The notes beneath the pieces were generated by a model. It was not told the origin of the DNA and ran no database searches. It saw only the letters and a program-made list of their open reading frames with translations. A stretch of 64,000 nt of DNA, taken from NCBI RefSeq assembly GCF_013282155.1, contig NZ_BLWI01000019.1, positions 99,445 through 163,444 of the forward strand, written 5' to 3'. This document shows positions 45,114 to 53,915 of the stretch, piece after piece. The stretch's first letter is position 1. The number at the start of each line of letters is the position of its first letter. The translations under genes were made by a program, and so were the position numbers. The stretch comes from Sulfitobacter sp. HGT1 (GTDB lineage: Bacteria; Pseudomonadota; Alphaproteobacteria; Rhodobacterales; Rhodobacteraceae).

Positions 45114-47138
45114 CTAATTCGGCAAGCCGGCCTGCCGCAGCAGATCGCCAAAATCGGCGCGGCGGGCAGGGTCGCGGAACGCCTGTCTGCTGATGAAATT
45201 CGACACCCGGAACCGGGGTTCCAGCAGCATGATCCGCGTCGCCAATTCGCGGGCCTTGTCCATATCACCGATGGCGACGCAGGCACCGGCGGTGATGCGC
45301 AAGTTCGACGTATAGCGGCTGTTGCGCGCCATGGAGGCGAGGCCGATCCGGGCGGCTTCCTTCATGTCACCGGATGCGAAATGCGCGATGCTCAGGAAAT
45401 GGTCATAGCGAAACCGCAACGGATCATCGAGCGTCAGCCTGCTGGCCTGCATCAACCGCTCGACTGCATCACATTCGTGATCCGCATAGGCCAGCGTGGG
45501 GCCTGTCCAAAGCAGGGTTTCGGCATCACCGGGGGTGGCGCGCAAGGCATCGTCGAACAGGACAAGCGCTTCGTCATAGCGGCGTTCATAGATCGCAATG
45601 TTATGGCCCAGCATCGCCATCGCGCGACCGCTGCGCCCGTCCAGCGCAAGCGCCTGTTCCAGCGCGTTTTTCAAGGCAGCCATATCGGCGGCCGGTGTGT
45701 CCGACAGGCCCTGGCCCACCCGCAGGCTGTACCAATCGGCCAATGCCACCCGCGCGGGCACGTATCCGGGCCAAGTTGCAACCGCATCATGCAGCAGGTG
45801 ACCGGCGGTATCGAGCTGGGGGGCGGACAGGGTGTACACCAGTTCCTGCGCCTTGAGCAGCTTTTGATAGGCCGACAGATTGCTGATGTCGCTGACGCGG
45901 ATGTCGCTCAGCTCCGAGCGGTGCAATTGCGGGACCAGCATGTGCACCACCTGTTCGGCGGTGTCGCTGTTGGCGCGAAACAGATCGTCCTCTGATACTT
46001 CAAGGCTGTGCGCCCATAACAGCAGCCCGTCATCGGTGCGCGACAGTTCGACGTTCAGATGATAGCCACCGTCGGTCAACCGGATGGTCCCGCTGAGCAG
46101 ATAACGCACGTTCATCTTGTCGCGCAACACGGCGGCGACGTCGGGGCGGCTGGCAAGATGCCGGACCGACACCCGCGAGATGATCGAAATCTCGCGCTGG
46201 CGGGCAATTTTCATCACCACATCATCCACCAGCATTTCCGTCAGGCTGTCCTTCAGATCCTGCGGGCCGATCGCCCTGAGCGGAAGAACCGCCAGAACCG
46301 GCCTGCCGTGCCTCGAGTGCGGGTTTGCGGCGGCAGGCGGGGCGTCTTGGAGCGGTGCGGGTTCTGCCCGCGGTGCCGGTACAGGGGCCGTCATGCTCCG
46401 TTCGGTCGCACCCATCTTGATGGCCGCTGCAAGGTCTTGGGTCAGCAGCGACGGCTCCATGTCCAGCTCGGCCTCCATCCGGGCGTAAAACGCGGCATAG
46501 GTCTGCAACGCGCGCCCGATATCGCCCAGATCATTGGCCAGTTGCATCGCGAACCGGCAATGGTTTTCACCCAGCGGATCAAGGCCAAGGGCCGCATCGG
46601 CCATGTCCATGCGCAACGTCGGGGCAAGGTCTGCGCGTGCGGCGGCTTGGGTGATGCACTCCAGGTATCCGCCCGCAATCTGCCGCCGCGTATCGGCCAG
46701 CCAATCGGCAAAACGGCTGCCCATCGTCTCGAACCCGTAAAGGATGTCATTCACCAACTCGCTGCCGGACCGTATTGCGGCGGGCAGGTGGCCGGCCTTC
46801 AATTCGTCCAGCAACTGAACCGTGTCGATCTCGATCCTGTCGGGATCAAGAATGACATTGGCCCGGTCGATCCTGAGGGCATCGCGCAGCACCGGGTGGG
46901 CCGCGCGCAATTCCGACAATGCCTGTCGCAGCGATGCGCGCGCCTTGGCATCGGGCACATCGCCCCAGAGCAACCCCGCCAAAAGGTCACGCGACGCGCT
47001 GAAACGGTCCAGCGCCAGATAGGCAATGACGGCGACTTGCTTGCGCGCGGTGATGCGCACAGGCGTCCCCGGCAGTTCAATCCACGCGCCACCCAAGGCA
47101 CGCAACACAATCCGATTCTCACAAGCTGGTTTATTCAT
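45114..47138 (-). CDS. BTAD-type transcriptional activator with FlgO/TolB-like and TPR regions
   Basis: A 674-residue regulator of SARP/BTAD layout. An N-terminal OmpR-like winged helix (about 9-105; IVLRALGGAWIELPGTPV, LLAGLLWGDVPDAKARASL) is followed by a bacterial transcriptional activator domain (about 110-250), a Pro/Ala linker, a FlgO/TolB-like domain (about 290-410; VLAVLPLRAIG, VRYLLSGTIRLTDGGYHLNV) and TPR-like repeats to the end. No receiver domain or membrane segment. The C-terminal part probably senses a ligand or partner. It lies between the haloperoxidase group (same strand, downstream) and the peptide-protease genes (divergent), so it likely controls one or both. Confidence 0.88.
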   Translation of the reverse strand: MNKPACENRIVLRALGGAWIELPGTPVRITARKQVAVIAYLALDRFSASRDLLAGLLWGDVPDAKARASLRQALSELRAAHPVLRDALRIDRANVILDPDRIEIDTVQLLDELKAGHLPAAIRSGSELVNDILYGFETMGSRFADWLADTRRQIAGGYLECITQAAARADLAPTLRMDMADAALGLDPLGENHCRFAMQLANDLGDIGRALQTYAAFYARMEAELDMEPSLLTQDLAAAIKMGATERSMTAPVPAPRAEPAPLQDAPPAAANPHSRHGRPVLAVLPLRAIGPQDLKDSLTEMLVDDVVMKIARQREISIISRVSVRHLASRPDVAAVLRDKMNVRYLLSGTIRLTDGGYHLNVELSRTDDGLLLWAHSLEVSEDDLFRANSDTAEQVVHMLVPQLHRSELSDIRVSDISNLSAYQKLLKAQELVYTLSAPQLDTAGHLLHDAVATWPGYVPARVALADWYSLRVGQGLSDTPAADMAALKNALEQALALDGRSGRAMAMLGHNIAIYERRYDEALVLFDDALRATPGDAETLLWTGPTLAYADHECDAVERLMQASRLTLDDPLRFRYDHFLSIAHFASGDMKEAARIGLASMARNSRYTSNLRITAGACVAIGDMDKARELATRIMLLEPRFRVSNFISRQAFRDPARRADFGDLLRQAGLPN

Positions 47139-47267
47139 CCACTGGCCCCTCGGCCTTCAACCTAGCCGAGTGATTGACGTTTGTCTTGTCCCGCATTGCG
47201 CCAGCCTGACGGTGCCCTGATGCCAGCATGGCGCTGCACTGATGGGTCGCCGTCATGGTTGTCGTCA

Positions 47268-47277
47268 GGTGATCACC
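47268..47277. promoter_or_regulatory. Palindrome in the regulator-peptide divergent region
   Basis: GGTGATCACC is a perfect 10-bp palindrome, near the middle of the 226-bp gap between the divergent regulator and peptide genes, and is followed by GGTCACC, a partial copy. It is a possible operator for the BTAD protein. No clear -35/-10 pair was found. Confidence 0.3.
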
Positions 47278-47364
47278 GGTCACCCCCGCAAGCCACAGCA
47301 TGTGGATGCGGTGAACCCCGCCTCCGACAAGAGAGGCACCCAACCTGATAAAAGGAAGACCAAC

Positions 47365-47868
47365 ATGGACAACGAAGTCGTAAGCAACACTGCAAGCACC
47401 ACAGCAACATCCGCTGGCACATCTGCCCCCAACACCGGCGCACAAAACGCCGAGATCGCGGAAATCATGGCGGAGTTCGAGCAGCTGGAAAGCGATTTTG
47501 GGATCGAGCTGACTGGCCGTCTTGGCGCTGCTGCGGAGCACGACATACTGGATGACGCGATTTCCGGGACGGTCTTTGCCGCCCCGTCCGCCGAAACCGG
47601 TGGCACGCTCAGCCTGCTGGATATCGCGGATGGGAACACCGGCGGCCAAGAGGGTTTCTTTGATATCTTCAATCCCGTTGTGAATGCCCTCAAAAAGCGT
47701 GCGCAAAAGATCATCGCCAAAATCGTCAAGCTGGTGCGCAAGGCGGCCAAATTCGCGCCCTGTGTCCCGCTTGTTGCAAAGGCTGTCCGGTCCTTTGCGG
47801 CCAAGAAATACGGCACCGCACTAAAGGAAGCTTTGGCGGCTTTCTCCTGCATCCGGTCCAAAGCCTGA
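47365..47868 (+). CDS. Charge-partitioned peptide precursor (acidic leader, cationic amphipathic core)
   Basis: A 167-residue protein of no family known to me. Residues 1-100 hold 18 Asp/Glu and one Arg. Residues 110-167 hold 16 Lys/Arg and one Glu, in an amphipathic helix pattern (LKKRAQKIIAKIVKLVRKAA), with two cysteines (133, 162) that could form a disulfide. Gly-Gly pairs at 79-80 and 93-94 and Glu96 lie just before the cationic part. This is the layout of a precursor whose acidic part masks a membrane-active peptide. The start at ATG 47365 follows AAAGGAAG. A hairpin and a V8-like protease gene follow. The antimicrobial or signalling role is inferred. Confidence 0.75.
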   Translation: MDNEVVSNTASTTATSAGTSAPNTGAQNAEIAEIMAEFEQLESDFGIELTGRLGAAAEHDILDDAISGTVFAAPSAETGGTLSLLDIADGNTGGQEGFFDIFNPVVNALKKRAQKIIAKIVKLVRKAAKFAPCVPLVAKAVRSFAAKKYGTALKEALAAFSCIRSKA

Positions 47869-47888
47869 TCCGGGTCTAAAGCGCAATC

Positions 47889-47915
47889 GCGCACCGGGCC
47901 CTGTGTCCGGTGCGC
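47889..47915 (+). promoter_or_regulatory. Hairpin between peptide and protease genes
   Basis: GCGCACCGG (47889-47897) pairs perfectly with CCGGTGCGC (47907-47915), 9-nt loop, followed by CTTAAT. It lies 21 bp after the peptide stop and 21 bp before the protease start. It would partly terminate, so that more peptide than protease is made. Confidence 0.6.
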
Positions 47916-47935
47916 CTTAATCCAGAGGACGTGAT

Positions 47936-48952
47936 ATGACCGCGAAGAAATCAAAACCACGCATCAAGAAGGGTGTGAAACCACCGCCGCCTGCACCAAC
48001 GGCAGAAGATTATGCAGCGCTGGACGGCTTTTTGGATCAGCCCGATGCGGAAATCGCCGAAGCGGCTGAAACAGATGAGGCCGCAGGTGTGGCCTTGTTG
48101 GAAGACGGCCATGACCTGCTGACCCACGGCGGCGGCAGCCTGGAAAGCGCACCGGGGTTTTCCCTGCTGGAACCGATGGTGCACGGGCTGGGTGAATCCG
48201 CGCCTTGCGGTCTGCCAGAGGCATTCGACCAGATGCCCGTCGCGGCCTCTATCCACTATGGGGGCGGGCCGACCGAAGCGGTGTGCGGGCGCGACGACCG
48301 GGTTCAGATCGGCCATGACGGCACACCGCCCTGGCGGATGATCTGCCAGTTGCTGATCACCATGTCCAACGGTGCGCGCAGCCGCGGCACGGGGTGGCTG
48401 ATCTCGCCCCGAACGGTGATGACAGCGGGGCATTGCGTGCATTCCGCCCCCAATGGCGGCTGGGTCAAATCCATCGAGGTGGTGCCGGGCATGTCGGGCC
48501 AGTTGCGTCCCTATGGGTCTGGCATCAGTCAGGAATTCCACAGCGTTTCGGGATGGGTAAACCGGGGTGAGGTCGCAGACGACTATGGCTGCATCATCCT
48601 GCCCGAAACTGCCCGCTTGGGGGACAAGACCGGATGGTTCGGCTTTGCCTCCCTGCCGGACGCCGAACTGAAGAACCTGCTGGCCAACAACTCCGGCTAT
48701 CCCGGGGACAAGGCGTTTGGCACCCAATGGTATAACGCGGGTCGCATCACGGGAGTGGAACCCGACCGGCTGGCCTATATGTTCGACACCGCACCGGGCC
48801 AAAGCGGCAGCCCCGCGTGGCGCTATTCAAAGATGCTGGCCAAGCGTCATGTGGTGGGCATCCACAATTATGGCGGCTGCGCAAACAGATCGACCCGCAT
48901 CACCGAAGATGTCTTTCGCCGGATGCAGGCGTGGAAGGCGATGGGGGCCTGA
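47936..48952 (+). CDS. V8/trypsin-like serine protease without signal peptide
   Basis: A 338-residue protein. A lysine-rich N terminus (TAKKSKPRIKKGVKPPPPAP), an acidic stretch (about 22-60) and a protease domain from about 120 with a full S1 triad: His166 (MTAGHCVHS), Asp215/216 (ADDYGCIIL) and Ser290 (PGQSGSPAW). The closest known type is the glutamyl endopeptidase (S1B) group, which prefers cuts after Glu. There is no Sec or Tat signal, unlike most relatives. Placed 67 bp after the peptide gene, it is a candidate processing protease for the Glu-rich leader. The ribosome site is GAGGACGTGAT before ATG 47936. Confidence 0.85.
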   Translation: MTAKKSKPRIKKGVKPPPPAPTAEDYAALDGFLDQPDAEIAEAAETDEAAGVALLEDGHDLLTHGGGSLESAPGFSLLEPMVHGLGESAPCGLPEAFDQMPVAASIHYGGGPTEAVCGRDDRVQIGHDGTPPWRMICQLLITMSNGARSRGTGWLISPRTVMTAGHCVHSAPNGGWVKSIEVVPGMSGQLRPYGSGISQEFHSVSGWVNRGEVADDYGCIILPETARLGDKTGWFGFASLPDAELKNLLANNSGYPGDKAFGTQWYNAGRITGVEPDRLAYMFDTAPGQSGSPAWRYSKMLAKRHVVGIHNYGGCANRSTRITEDVFRRMQAWKAMGA

Positions 48953-48990
48953 CCATTGCCGTGCTGAATTGCCCATGACCGCAAGACCGC

Positions 48991-49026
48991 ATGCGTGTCT
49001 GTCACCGCTATTGGACAGGCACGCAT
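48991..49026 (+). terminator. Long hairpin after the serine protease gene
   Basis: A 13-bp stem pairs 48991-49003 with 49014-49026 (one G:U) around a 10-nt loop, 38 bp after the protease stop and 90 bp before eptA. The T-run is short (GTTTC), so termination may be partial. Confidence 0.6.
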
Positions 49027-49115
49027 CGGGGCGTTTCAGGTCCGTATGCGTCACGTCCGGCTCACAGATATATTTTTGCATCAGGTCGAAATTATAAGGT
49101 TGCCGTAAGCTTCGG

Positions 49116-50819
49116 ATGGTCAAAAGCGCGCGACCCCCTAGCGCCAAAGAACTCATGACCCTCTCCAAAACCCTGACAACCCGCATCGCATACCTTCGGG
49201 ATGCATACCCCGTTTCGCCGCTGGTGCTTAGCATCGCGACGCTTGTTTTCGTATTCTACATTGATAACGACACGTTCTGGTCCATCGGGTCGGATGTGTT
49301 CGCGGGGCATCCGCTGTCCTTTGGTGCCTATATCCTCGCGGTGTTCACCCTGATGCTGTCGTTTTTCAGCGTCTTTGCATTTCCGTGGGTGGTGAAACCG
49401 TTTCTGGCATTCATCGTCATCCTCAGCGCCATCACATCCTATTATATGGATAATCTGGGCGTCATTATCGACCGCGACATGATCCAGAACGTGATGGTGA
49501 CAACGGTCACTGAATCAAAACACCTGATCACAGCCAGCTTTGTCTTGCATAATCTAGTGTTTGGCGTGCTGCCAGTGCTGGTGATTTTTGCCGTAAAAAT
49601 CAAACCGCACGGCCGGACCAGAACCCTGCTAACACCCGTCGTCAGCACCTTGTTGTGCCTTGGGCTGACGGTCGGGCTGTTGTGGTCAGACATGAAAGCC
49701 TATGCGTCGATCCTGCGCGAACGCAAGGATTTCATGAGCAGCTTCCAACCCGGGATGCCCATTGTCGGCGCAATCCGTTATGCCAAGATGATGCGCAGGT
49801 CTGCGAATGTGACAGTGGCGAAATCGGGGGAGGATGCCGTCAAGGGCCCGGCCTATGGCCCGGATGCAAAGCCGGTGCTGACCATTGTCGTTGCCGGTGA
49901 AACCGCACGCGCCCAGAACTTCAGCCTCAATGGCTATGGCGTGGAAACCAACCCCGAACTGGCCAAGCTCCCGGTTGTCAGCTTTACCGATGTGTCGTCT
50001 TGCGGGACGGCAACGGCGGTTTCCCTGCCGTGCATGTTCTCGAAATTCACCCGCAGCACCTATTCTTTCGAAAACGGCATCGCGACTGAATCCGTGCTGG
50101 ACGTGATGGCCCACGCAGGGTTTCACGTTGAATGGTGGGACAACAACACCGGCGACAAAGCCATCGCAAGCCGCCTGACCAAGCGGTCTCTCACAAATAC
50201 CCCGAACACCGAATTCTGCGCCGCAGGTGAATGTATGGACGGTATATTCCTCAAAGAGGTTGAGGATTTCGCGGATGCCATAACGCAAGATACCGTACTT
50301 GTCCTGCACCAGATCGGCAGTCATGGCCCGACCTATTATCTGCGCTATCCCGAAACATTCGAGAAATTCAAACCGTCCTGCCGGACCGCAGAGTTCAAAA
50401 GTTGCACCCCGCAGGAAATCGCCAATGCCTATGATAATACCATCGCCTATACGGACAAGGTTCTGGCCGACATCATCAGGGTTTTGCAATCCCGTGACGC
50501 TCTTGCGACGGCGATGATCTATATGTCCGATCACGGTGAATCGCTGGGCGAGGGCGGGATGTATCTGCACGGGGCACCCTATTTCATGGCCCCTGACACC
50601 CAAACCAAAGTACCTGCCATCTTGTGGATGTCGCAGAACTTTGAGGACCAGCTTGGCATTGATCGGCGCTGCATGGCCGCAAAAGCCGGCGAAGCGCTGT
50701 CGCATGACAATCTGTTCCATTCCCTGCTGGGAATGCTGGACATCCAAACCGCCGAACGGGACAATGCGCTGGATATTTTTGCGACCTGCAAGAATGCGAC
50801 CAAAGGGTTAAGCAATTGA
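49116..50819 (+). CDS. Lipid A phosphoethanolamine transferase (EptA family)
   Basis: A 567-residue inner-membrane enzyme that transfers phosphoethanolamine from phosphatidylethanolamine to lipid A or core, lowering the negative surface charge. Five N-terminal membrane helices (about 40-215), then a periplasmic sulfatase-fold domain: VVAGETARAQNFSLNGYG, catalytic Thr in SSCGTATAVSLPCMFS, IGSHGPTYYLRYP and SDHGESLGEGGMYLHG, with metal ligands intact. ATG 49155 (MTLSKTL) is a second possible start. The modification gives resistance to cationic peptides in other bacteria, which is notable beside the cationic peptide gene. Confidence 0.93.
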   Translation: MVKSARPPSAKELMTLSKTLTTRIAYLRDAYPVSPLVLSIATLVFVFYIDNDTFWSIGSDVFAGHPLSFGAYILAVFTLMLSFFSVFAFPWVVKPFLAFIVILSAITSYYMDNLGVIIDRDMIQNVMVTTVTESKHLITASFVLHNLVFGVLPVLVIFAVKIKPHGRTRTLLTPVVSTLLCLGLTVGLLWSDMKAYASILRERKDFMSSFQPGMPIVGAIRYAKMMRRSANVTVAKSGEDAVKGPAYGPDAKPVLTIVVAGETARAQNFSLNGYGVETNPELAKLPVVSFTDVSSCGTATAVSLPCMFSKFTRSTYSFENGIATESVLDVMAHAGFHVEWWDNNTGDKAIASRLTKRSLTNTPNTEFCAAGECMDGIFLKEVEDFADAITQDTVLVLHQIGSHGPTYYLRYPETFEKFKPSCRTAEFKSCTPQEIANAYDNTIAYTDKVLADIIRVLQSRDALATAMIYMSDHGESLGEGGMYLHGAPYFMAPDTQTKVPAILWMSQNFEDQLGIDRRCMAAKAGEALSHDNLFHSLLGMLDIQTAERDNALDIFATCKNATKGLSN

Positions 50820-51217
50820 TCAACAGCACCGAGCCCCCCCGCGAAAAACCTGCCCGCGTCACAGGCATTGCGCATCTGTTCGCAGCGGCGGGGTATTCCA
50901 TCGGCGGGGTGCGCCGTCTGTGGCAGGAAACGGCCTTTCGCCATATCATGCTGGCCTTGCCGATCTGCTTGATTGTCTTTGCCGTTTGCGGCGCAAGCCT
51001 GATGGAATTCTGCGCCTTGCTGGTGTTGTTTTTCGTCCTTGTCGCAGTCGAGGCATTGAACACGGCGATCGAATGCATTGTCGATCATCTGGCCCCGCAA
51101 TGGGCGGAATTTGCCCGCGATGCCAAAGACCTCGGATCGCTTGCCACCATGTGTCTGCTGTTTGCGAATGGCGTCTTTATCGCGTCGATCATCTATCGCG
51201 CAATCGTTTCAGGCTAG
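50816..51217 (+). CDS. dgkA: Diacylglycerol kinase DgkA
   Basis: A 133-residue membrane kinase with three transmembrane helices and the DgkA motifs EALNTAIECIVDHL and AKDLGSLATMCLL. It phosphorylates diacylglycerol, the by-product of EptA-type head-group transfer, back to phosphatidate. The start is TTG 50816, overlapping the eptA stop (TTGA); no other plausible start exists. The coupling of the two genes matches their shared chemistry. Confidence 0.9.
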   Translation: MINSTEPPREKPARVTGIAHLFAAAGYSIGGVRRLWQETAFRHIMLALPICLIVFAVCGASLMEFCALLVLFFVLVAVEALNTAIECIVDHLAPQWAEFARDAKDLGSLATMCLLFANGVFIASIIYRAIVSG

Positions 51218-51248
51218 GGTCGGCTGCGGTAGGCTACATCGATGCCGG

Positions 51249-52052
51249 TCACTCTGTCTGGGGGGCGCTCAGCAGGTGATACAAGTGCCATGTGGCGTGC
51301 CCCAGCAAGGGCAGCACGATAAACAGGCCCAGAAACAGCGGCACAAGTGACACCAAGGTCACCACAGCAATGAACACAGCCCACCCCAGCATCACGGCCG
51401 GATGCGCCGCCACATAGCCAAAGCTGGTCGCCATTGCCGTGACAAAATCCACCTCACGGTCCAAGACCATCGGGATGGACAGCACGGTGATCATGTATAA
51501 AAGCAGGGCAAAAATTGCGCCGACGACACTGCCCACCGACAACATGGCCAAGCCGTTCGGGGTCAGGAATACTTCGGCCGAGGACGAGATATTGGACATG
51601 GGGGACAGGCCCAGAAACAACGCGAAAATCATGTGGCCCAGAAAGAACCAGAACAGGAATATCACGATGCTGATCGCGCCGATCATCGGCAAGGATCGTT
51701 TGCGTTGCAGCACAACCACCCCCAGAATTTCAGCCCAGCCTAGCGGTTCTTTTGCCTGAACACGGCGCGACACTTCGTACAGGCCGACCGCGATAAAGGG
51801 ACCAAGCAGGGGAAAGCCGAACACCGCCAGCACCAGCCAGAAGGTCGTGCCAGTTTGCCATGTAATCCATGCCATTGCCCATGCCGCGATCACGTAAACA
51901 GCGGCGAACCCCAATCCGAACATCGGTGCGCGTTTCAGGTCGGCCCAACCCAGCCCAAGCGCCTTTGAAAGATCAGCCACTGTGACAGGCTTGAACTTGG
52001 GGGCCCCGTGCGATGGCTGCCCCGTGGTCTGATCGCTGTTCACTTCATCCAA
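51249..52052 (-). CDS. DUF2189 integral membrane protein
   Basis: A 267-residue inner-membrane protein with six or so hydrophobic helices and the DUF2189 landmarks: [20 protein letters not shown] near the N terminus, [31 protein letters not shown] and [11 protein letters not shown] at the end. The function is unknown. It is convergent with dgkA (31 bp apart) and 76 bp downstream of rfbA on the same strand, so it could be read through from the rhamnose operon. Confidence 0.85.
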   Translation of the reverse strand: MDEVNSDQTTGQPSHGAPKFKPVTVADLSKALGLGWADLKRAPMFGLGFAAVYVIAAWAMAWITWQTGTTFWLVLAVFGFPLLGPFIAVGLYEVSRRVQAKEPLGWAEILGVVVLQRKRSLPMIGAISIVIFLFWFFLGHMIFALFLGLSPMSNISSSAEVFLTPNGLAMLSVGSVVGAIFALLLYMITVLSIPMVLDREVDFVTAMATSFGYVAAHPAVMLGWAVFIAVVTLVSLVPLFLGLFIVLPLLGHATWHLYHLLSAPQTE

Positions 52053-52128
52053 GACTTAGCGCTCCCCTTCACGTCGGTGCTCCAACTATCAAAGCGAGAC
52101 TATGCGATGGTCCTTGACGTGGATCAAC

Positions 52129-53043
52129 TTAAAACGGACCGCGATTGCCCGGCTTCAACAACCCTTCCAGATAGTCACCATAGTCGTTCTTGGCGAAGAG
52201 CTTGGCGCGTTTTTCCATGTCAGCGACAGTGATCCAGCCTTGGTTGAACGCGATTTCGTCGGGGCTGCCGGTTTGCAAACCCTGGCGGGTTTCCAGCGTG
52301 CGGACAAAGTTGCCGGCGTCCAGCAGGCTGCCGTGGGTGCCGGTATCAAGCCACGCATAGCCGCGGCCCATGCGTTGGACGTTGAGCAATCCGTCGTGCA
52401 GATAGGTTTCCAGCAGGGTGGTGATCTCAAGCTCTCCGCGCGGGGAGGGCTGCACAGTTTTGGCACGCTCGGATGCGGTGTTGTCTAGGAAATACAGGCC
52501 CGTAACGGCGTAGTTCGACGGCGGCACGGCGGGCTTTTCGATGATCTGGCGGGCTTGACCTGCCTCGTCAAAATCTACCACGCCATAGCGTTCGGGGTCG
52601 GACACGCGGTAGCCGAAGACGGTGCCGCCGGTTTCCTGCGCATCGGCGGCGGCCAATATCTCGGGCAGGCCGTGGCCAAAGAAAATGTTGTCACCCAGAA
52701 CCATCGCGGACGGCGCACCGTCAAGGAAATCCTCGGCCAGCAGATAGGCTTGCGCCAGACCGTCGGGGCTGGGTTGGGTGATATAGCTCAGCGACACGCC
52801 CCACTGGCTGCCATCGCCAAGCGCGCGTTTGAACTGTTCGGCGTCTTGCGGGGTGGTGATGATCGCGATCTCGCGGATGCCGCCCAGCATCAGGACCGAC
52901 AGGGGATAGTAAATCATCGGTTTGTCATAGATCGGCAGCAGCTGTTTCGACACGGAAATGGTGATCGGATAAAGCCGCGTGCCTGAACCTCCGGCGAGGA
53001 TGATACCTTTGCGTTTGGGCGTCTGGGGCATGGTCTGCGTCAT
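52129..53043 (-). CDS. rfbA: Glucose-1-phosphate thymidylyltransferase
   Basis: A 304-residue enzyme that makes dTDP-glucose, the first step to dTDP-L-rhamnose. Signature GIILAGGSGTRLYPITISVSK, then SKQLLPIYDKPMIYYPLS, LGDNIFFGHGL and DTGTHGSLLDAGNFV. It is the last gene of rfbCBDA, 5 bp after rfbD. The first ten residues (MTQTMPQTPK) are variable, and Met5 is an alternative start. Confidence 0.95.
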   Translation of the reverse strand: MTQTMPQTPKRKGIILAGGSGTRLYPITISVSKQLLPIYDKPMIYYPLSVLMLGGIREIAIITTPQDAEQFKRALGDGSQWGVSLSYITQPSPDGLAQAYLLAEDFLDGAPSAMVLGDNIFFGHGLPEILAAADAQETGGTVFGYRVSDPERYGVVDFDEAGQARQIIEKPAVPPSNYAVTGLYFLDNTASERAKTVQPSPRGELEITTLLETYLHDGLLNVQRMGRGYAWLDTGTHGSLLDAGNFVRTLETRQGLQTGSPDEIAFNQGWITVADMEKRAKLFAKNDYGDYLEGLLKPGNRGPF

Positions 53044-53048
53044 GGAAA

Positions 53049-53915
53049 TCAGTCCTTGGAAACATCAAGTTGGGCAATAATCCGGTTCAGGCTTTCGCGC
53101 CAGTCAGGGCGCGTGATGCCGAATGCGGTATGCGTGGTGCCGCAGTCCATCCGCGAATTCAGCGGGCGTTTGGCAGGCGTGGGGTGATCGGTCGAAGGAA
53201 TATCGGTGACAGCGCAGGTGATGCCTGCCTGATCAAAGATCGCGCGGGCGAAATCGGCCCAGCTGGTGTCGGGCGCGCCGGAGAAATGGTAGATCCCGGA
53301 TTTTTCCGGATCTGAAACAAGCGTTTGCGCGATGGCTACGCAGGCCTGTGCGATTTCGGCCGCCCCTGTTGGCCCACCGATCTGGTCTGCAACGATGGTC
53401 AGCGCATCGCGGTCCGCACCAAGGCGCAGCATGGTTTTGACGAAGTTATTGCCGTGGGCCGACACCACCCAGGATGTGCGCAAAATCGCATAGCGGCCAC
53501 CGGCGGCTTCAATCGCGACCTCTCCGTCGCGTTTGGTGGCCCCGTAAACCCCTTGCGGATCAGTGGGATCATCGGGCTGCCAAGGGTCTGAACCTGCGCC
53601 GGAAAACACATAATCGGTCGAGATCGAGACGAAGGGAATATCACGCGCCGCACAGATACCCGCCATGGCCGCCGGTGCCTGTGCATTGATCAGATCGGCA
53701 GTGGCGCGGTCACTTTCGGCCTTGTCCACCGCGGTATAGGCGGCGGCGTTGATCACCGCATCAGGCGCGTGCGCGTCAATCGCGGCGGCGCAGGCGGCGG
53801 GGTCGGTCAGATCGGCGGCAGCGCGGTCAAGCGCGATGATCTGGATGCCGTTGCCATCCAGCGCGCGCAATTCCGTGGCGACCTGGCCGCTGTGGCCGAA
53901 TACGAGGATCTTCAT
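53049..53915 (-). CDS. rfbD: dTDP-4-dehydrorhamnose reductase
   Basis: A 288-residue short-chain-type reductase for the last step to dTDP-L-rhamnose: NAD(P) motif [30 protein letters not shown], catalytic STDYVFSG and YGATKRDGE (Tyr-x3-Lys). ATG 53915 overlaps the rfbB stop (ATGA); longer frames lie inside rfbB. Confidence 0.95.
   Translation of the reverse strand: MKILVFGHSGQVATELRALDGNGIQIIALDRAAADLTDPAACAAAIDAHAPDAVINAAAYTAVDKAESDRATADLINAQAPAAMAGICAARDIPFVSISTDYVFSGAGSDPWQPDDPTDPQGVYGATKRDGEVAIEAAGGRYAILRTSWVVSAHGNNFVKTMLRLGADRDALTIVADQIGGPTGAAEIAQACVAIAQTLVSDPEKSGIYHFSGAPDTSWADFARAIFDQAGITCAVTDIPSTDHPTPAKRPLNSRMDCGTTHTAFGITRPDWRESLNRIIAQLDVSKD

Noticed and set aside
46059..47165. 368-codon plus-strand frame opposite the BTAD regulator
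   Set aside because: The regulator frame has a clear winged helix, BTAD and TPR content. The antisense translation has none.
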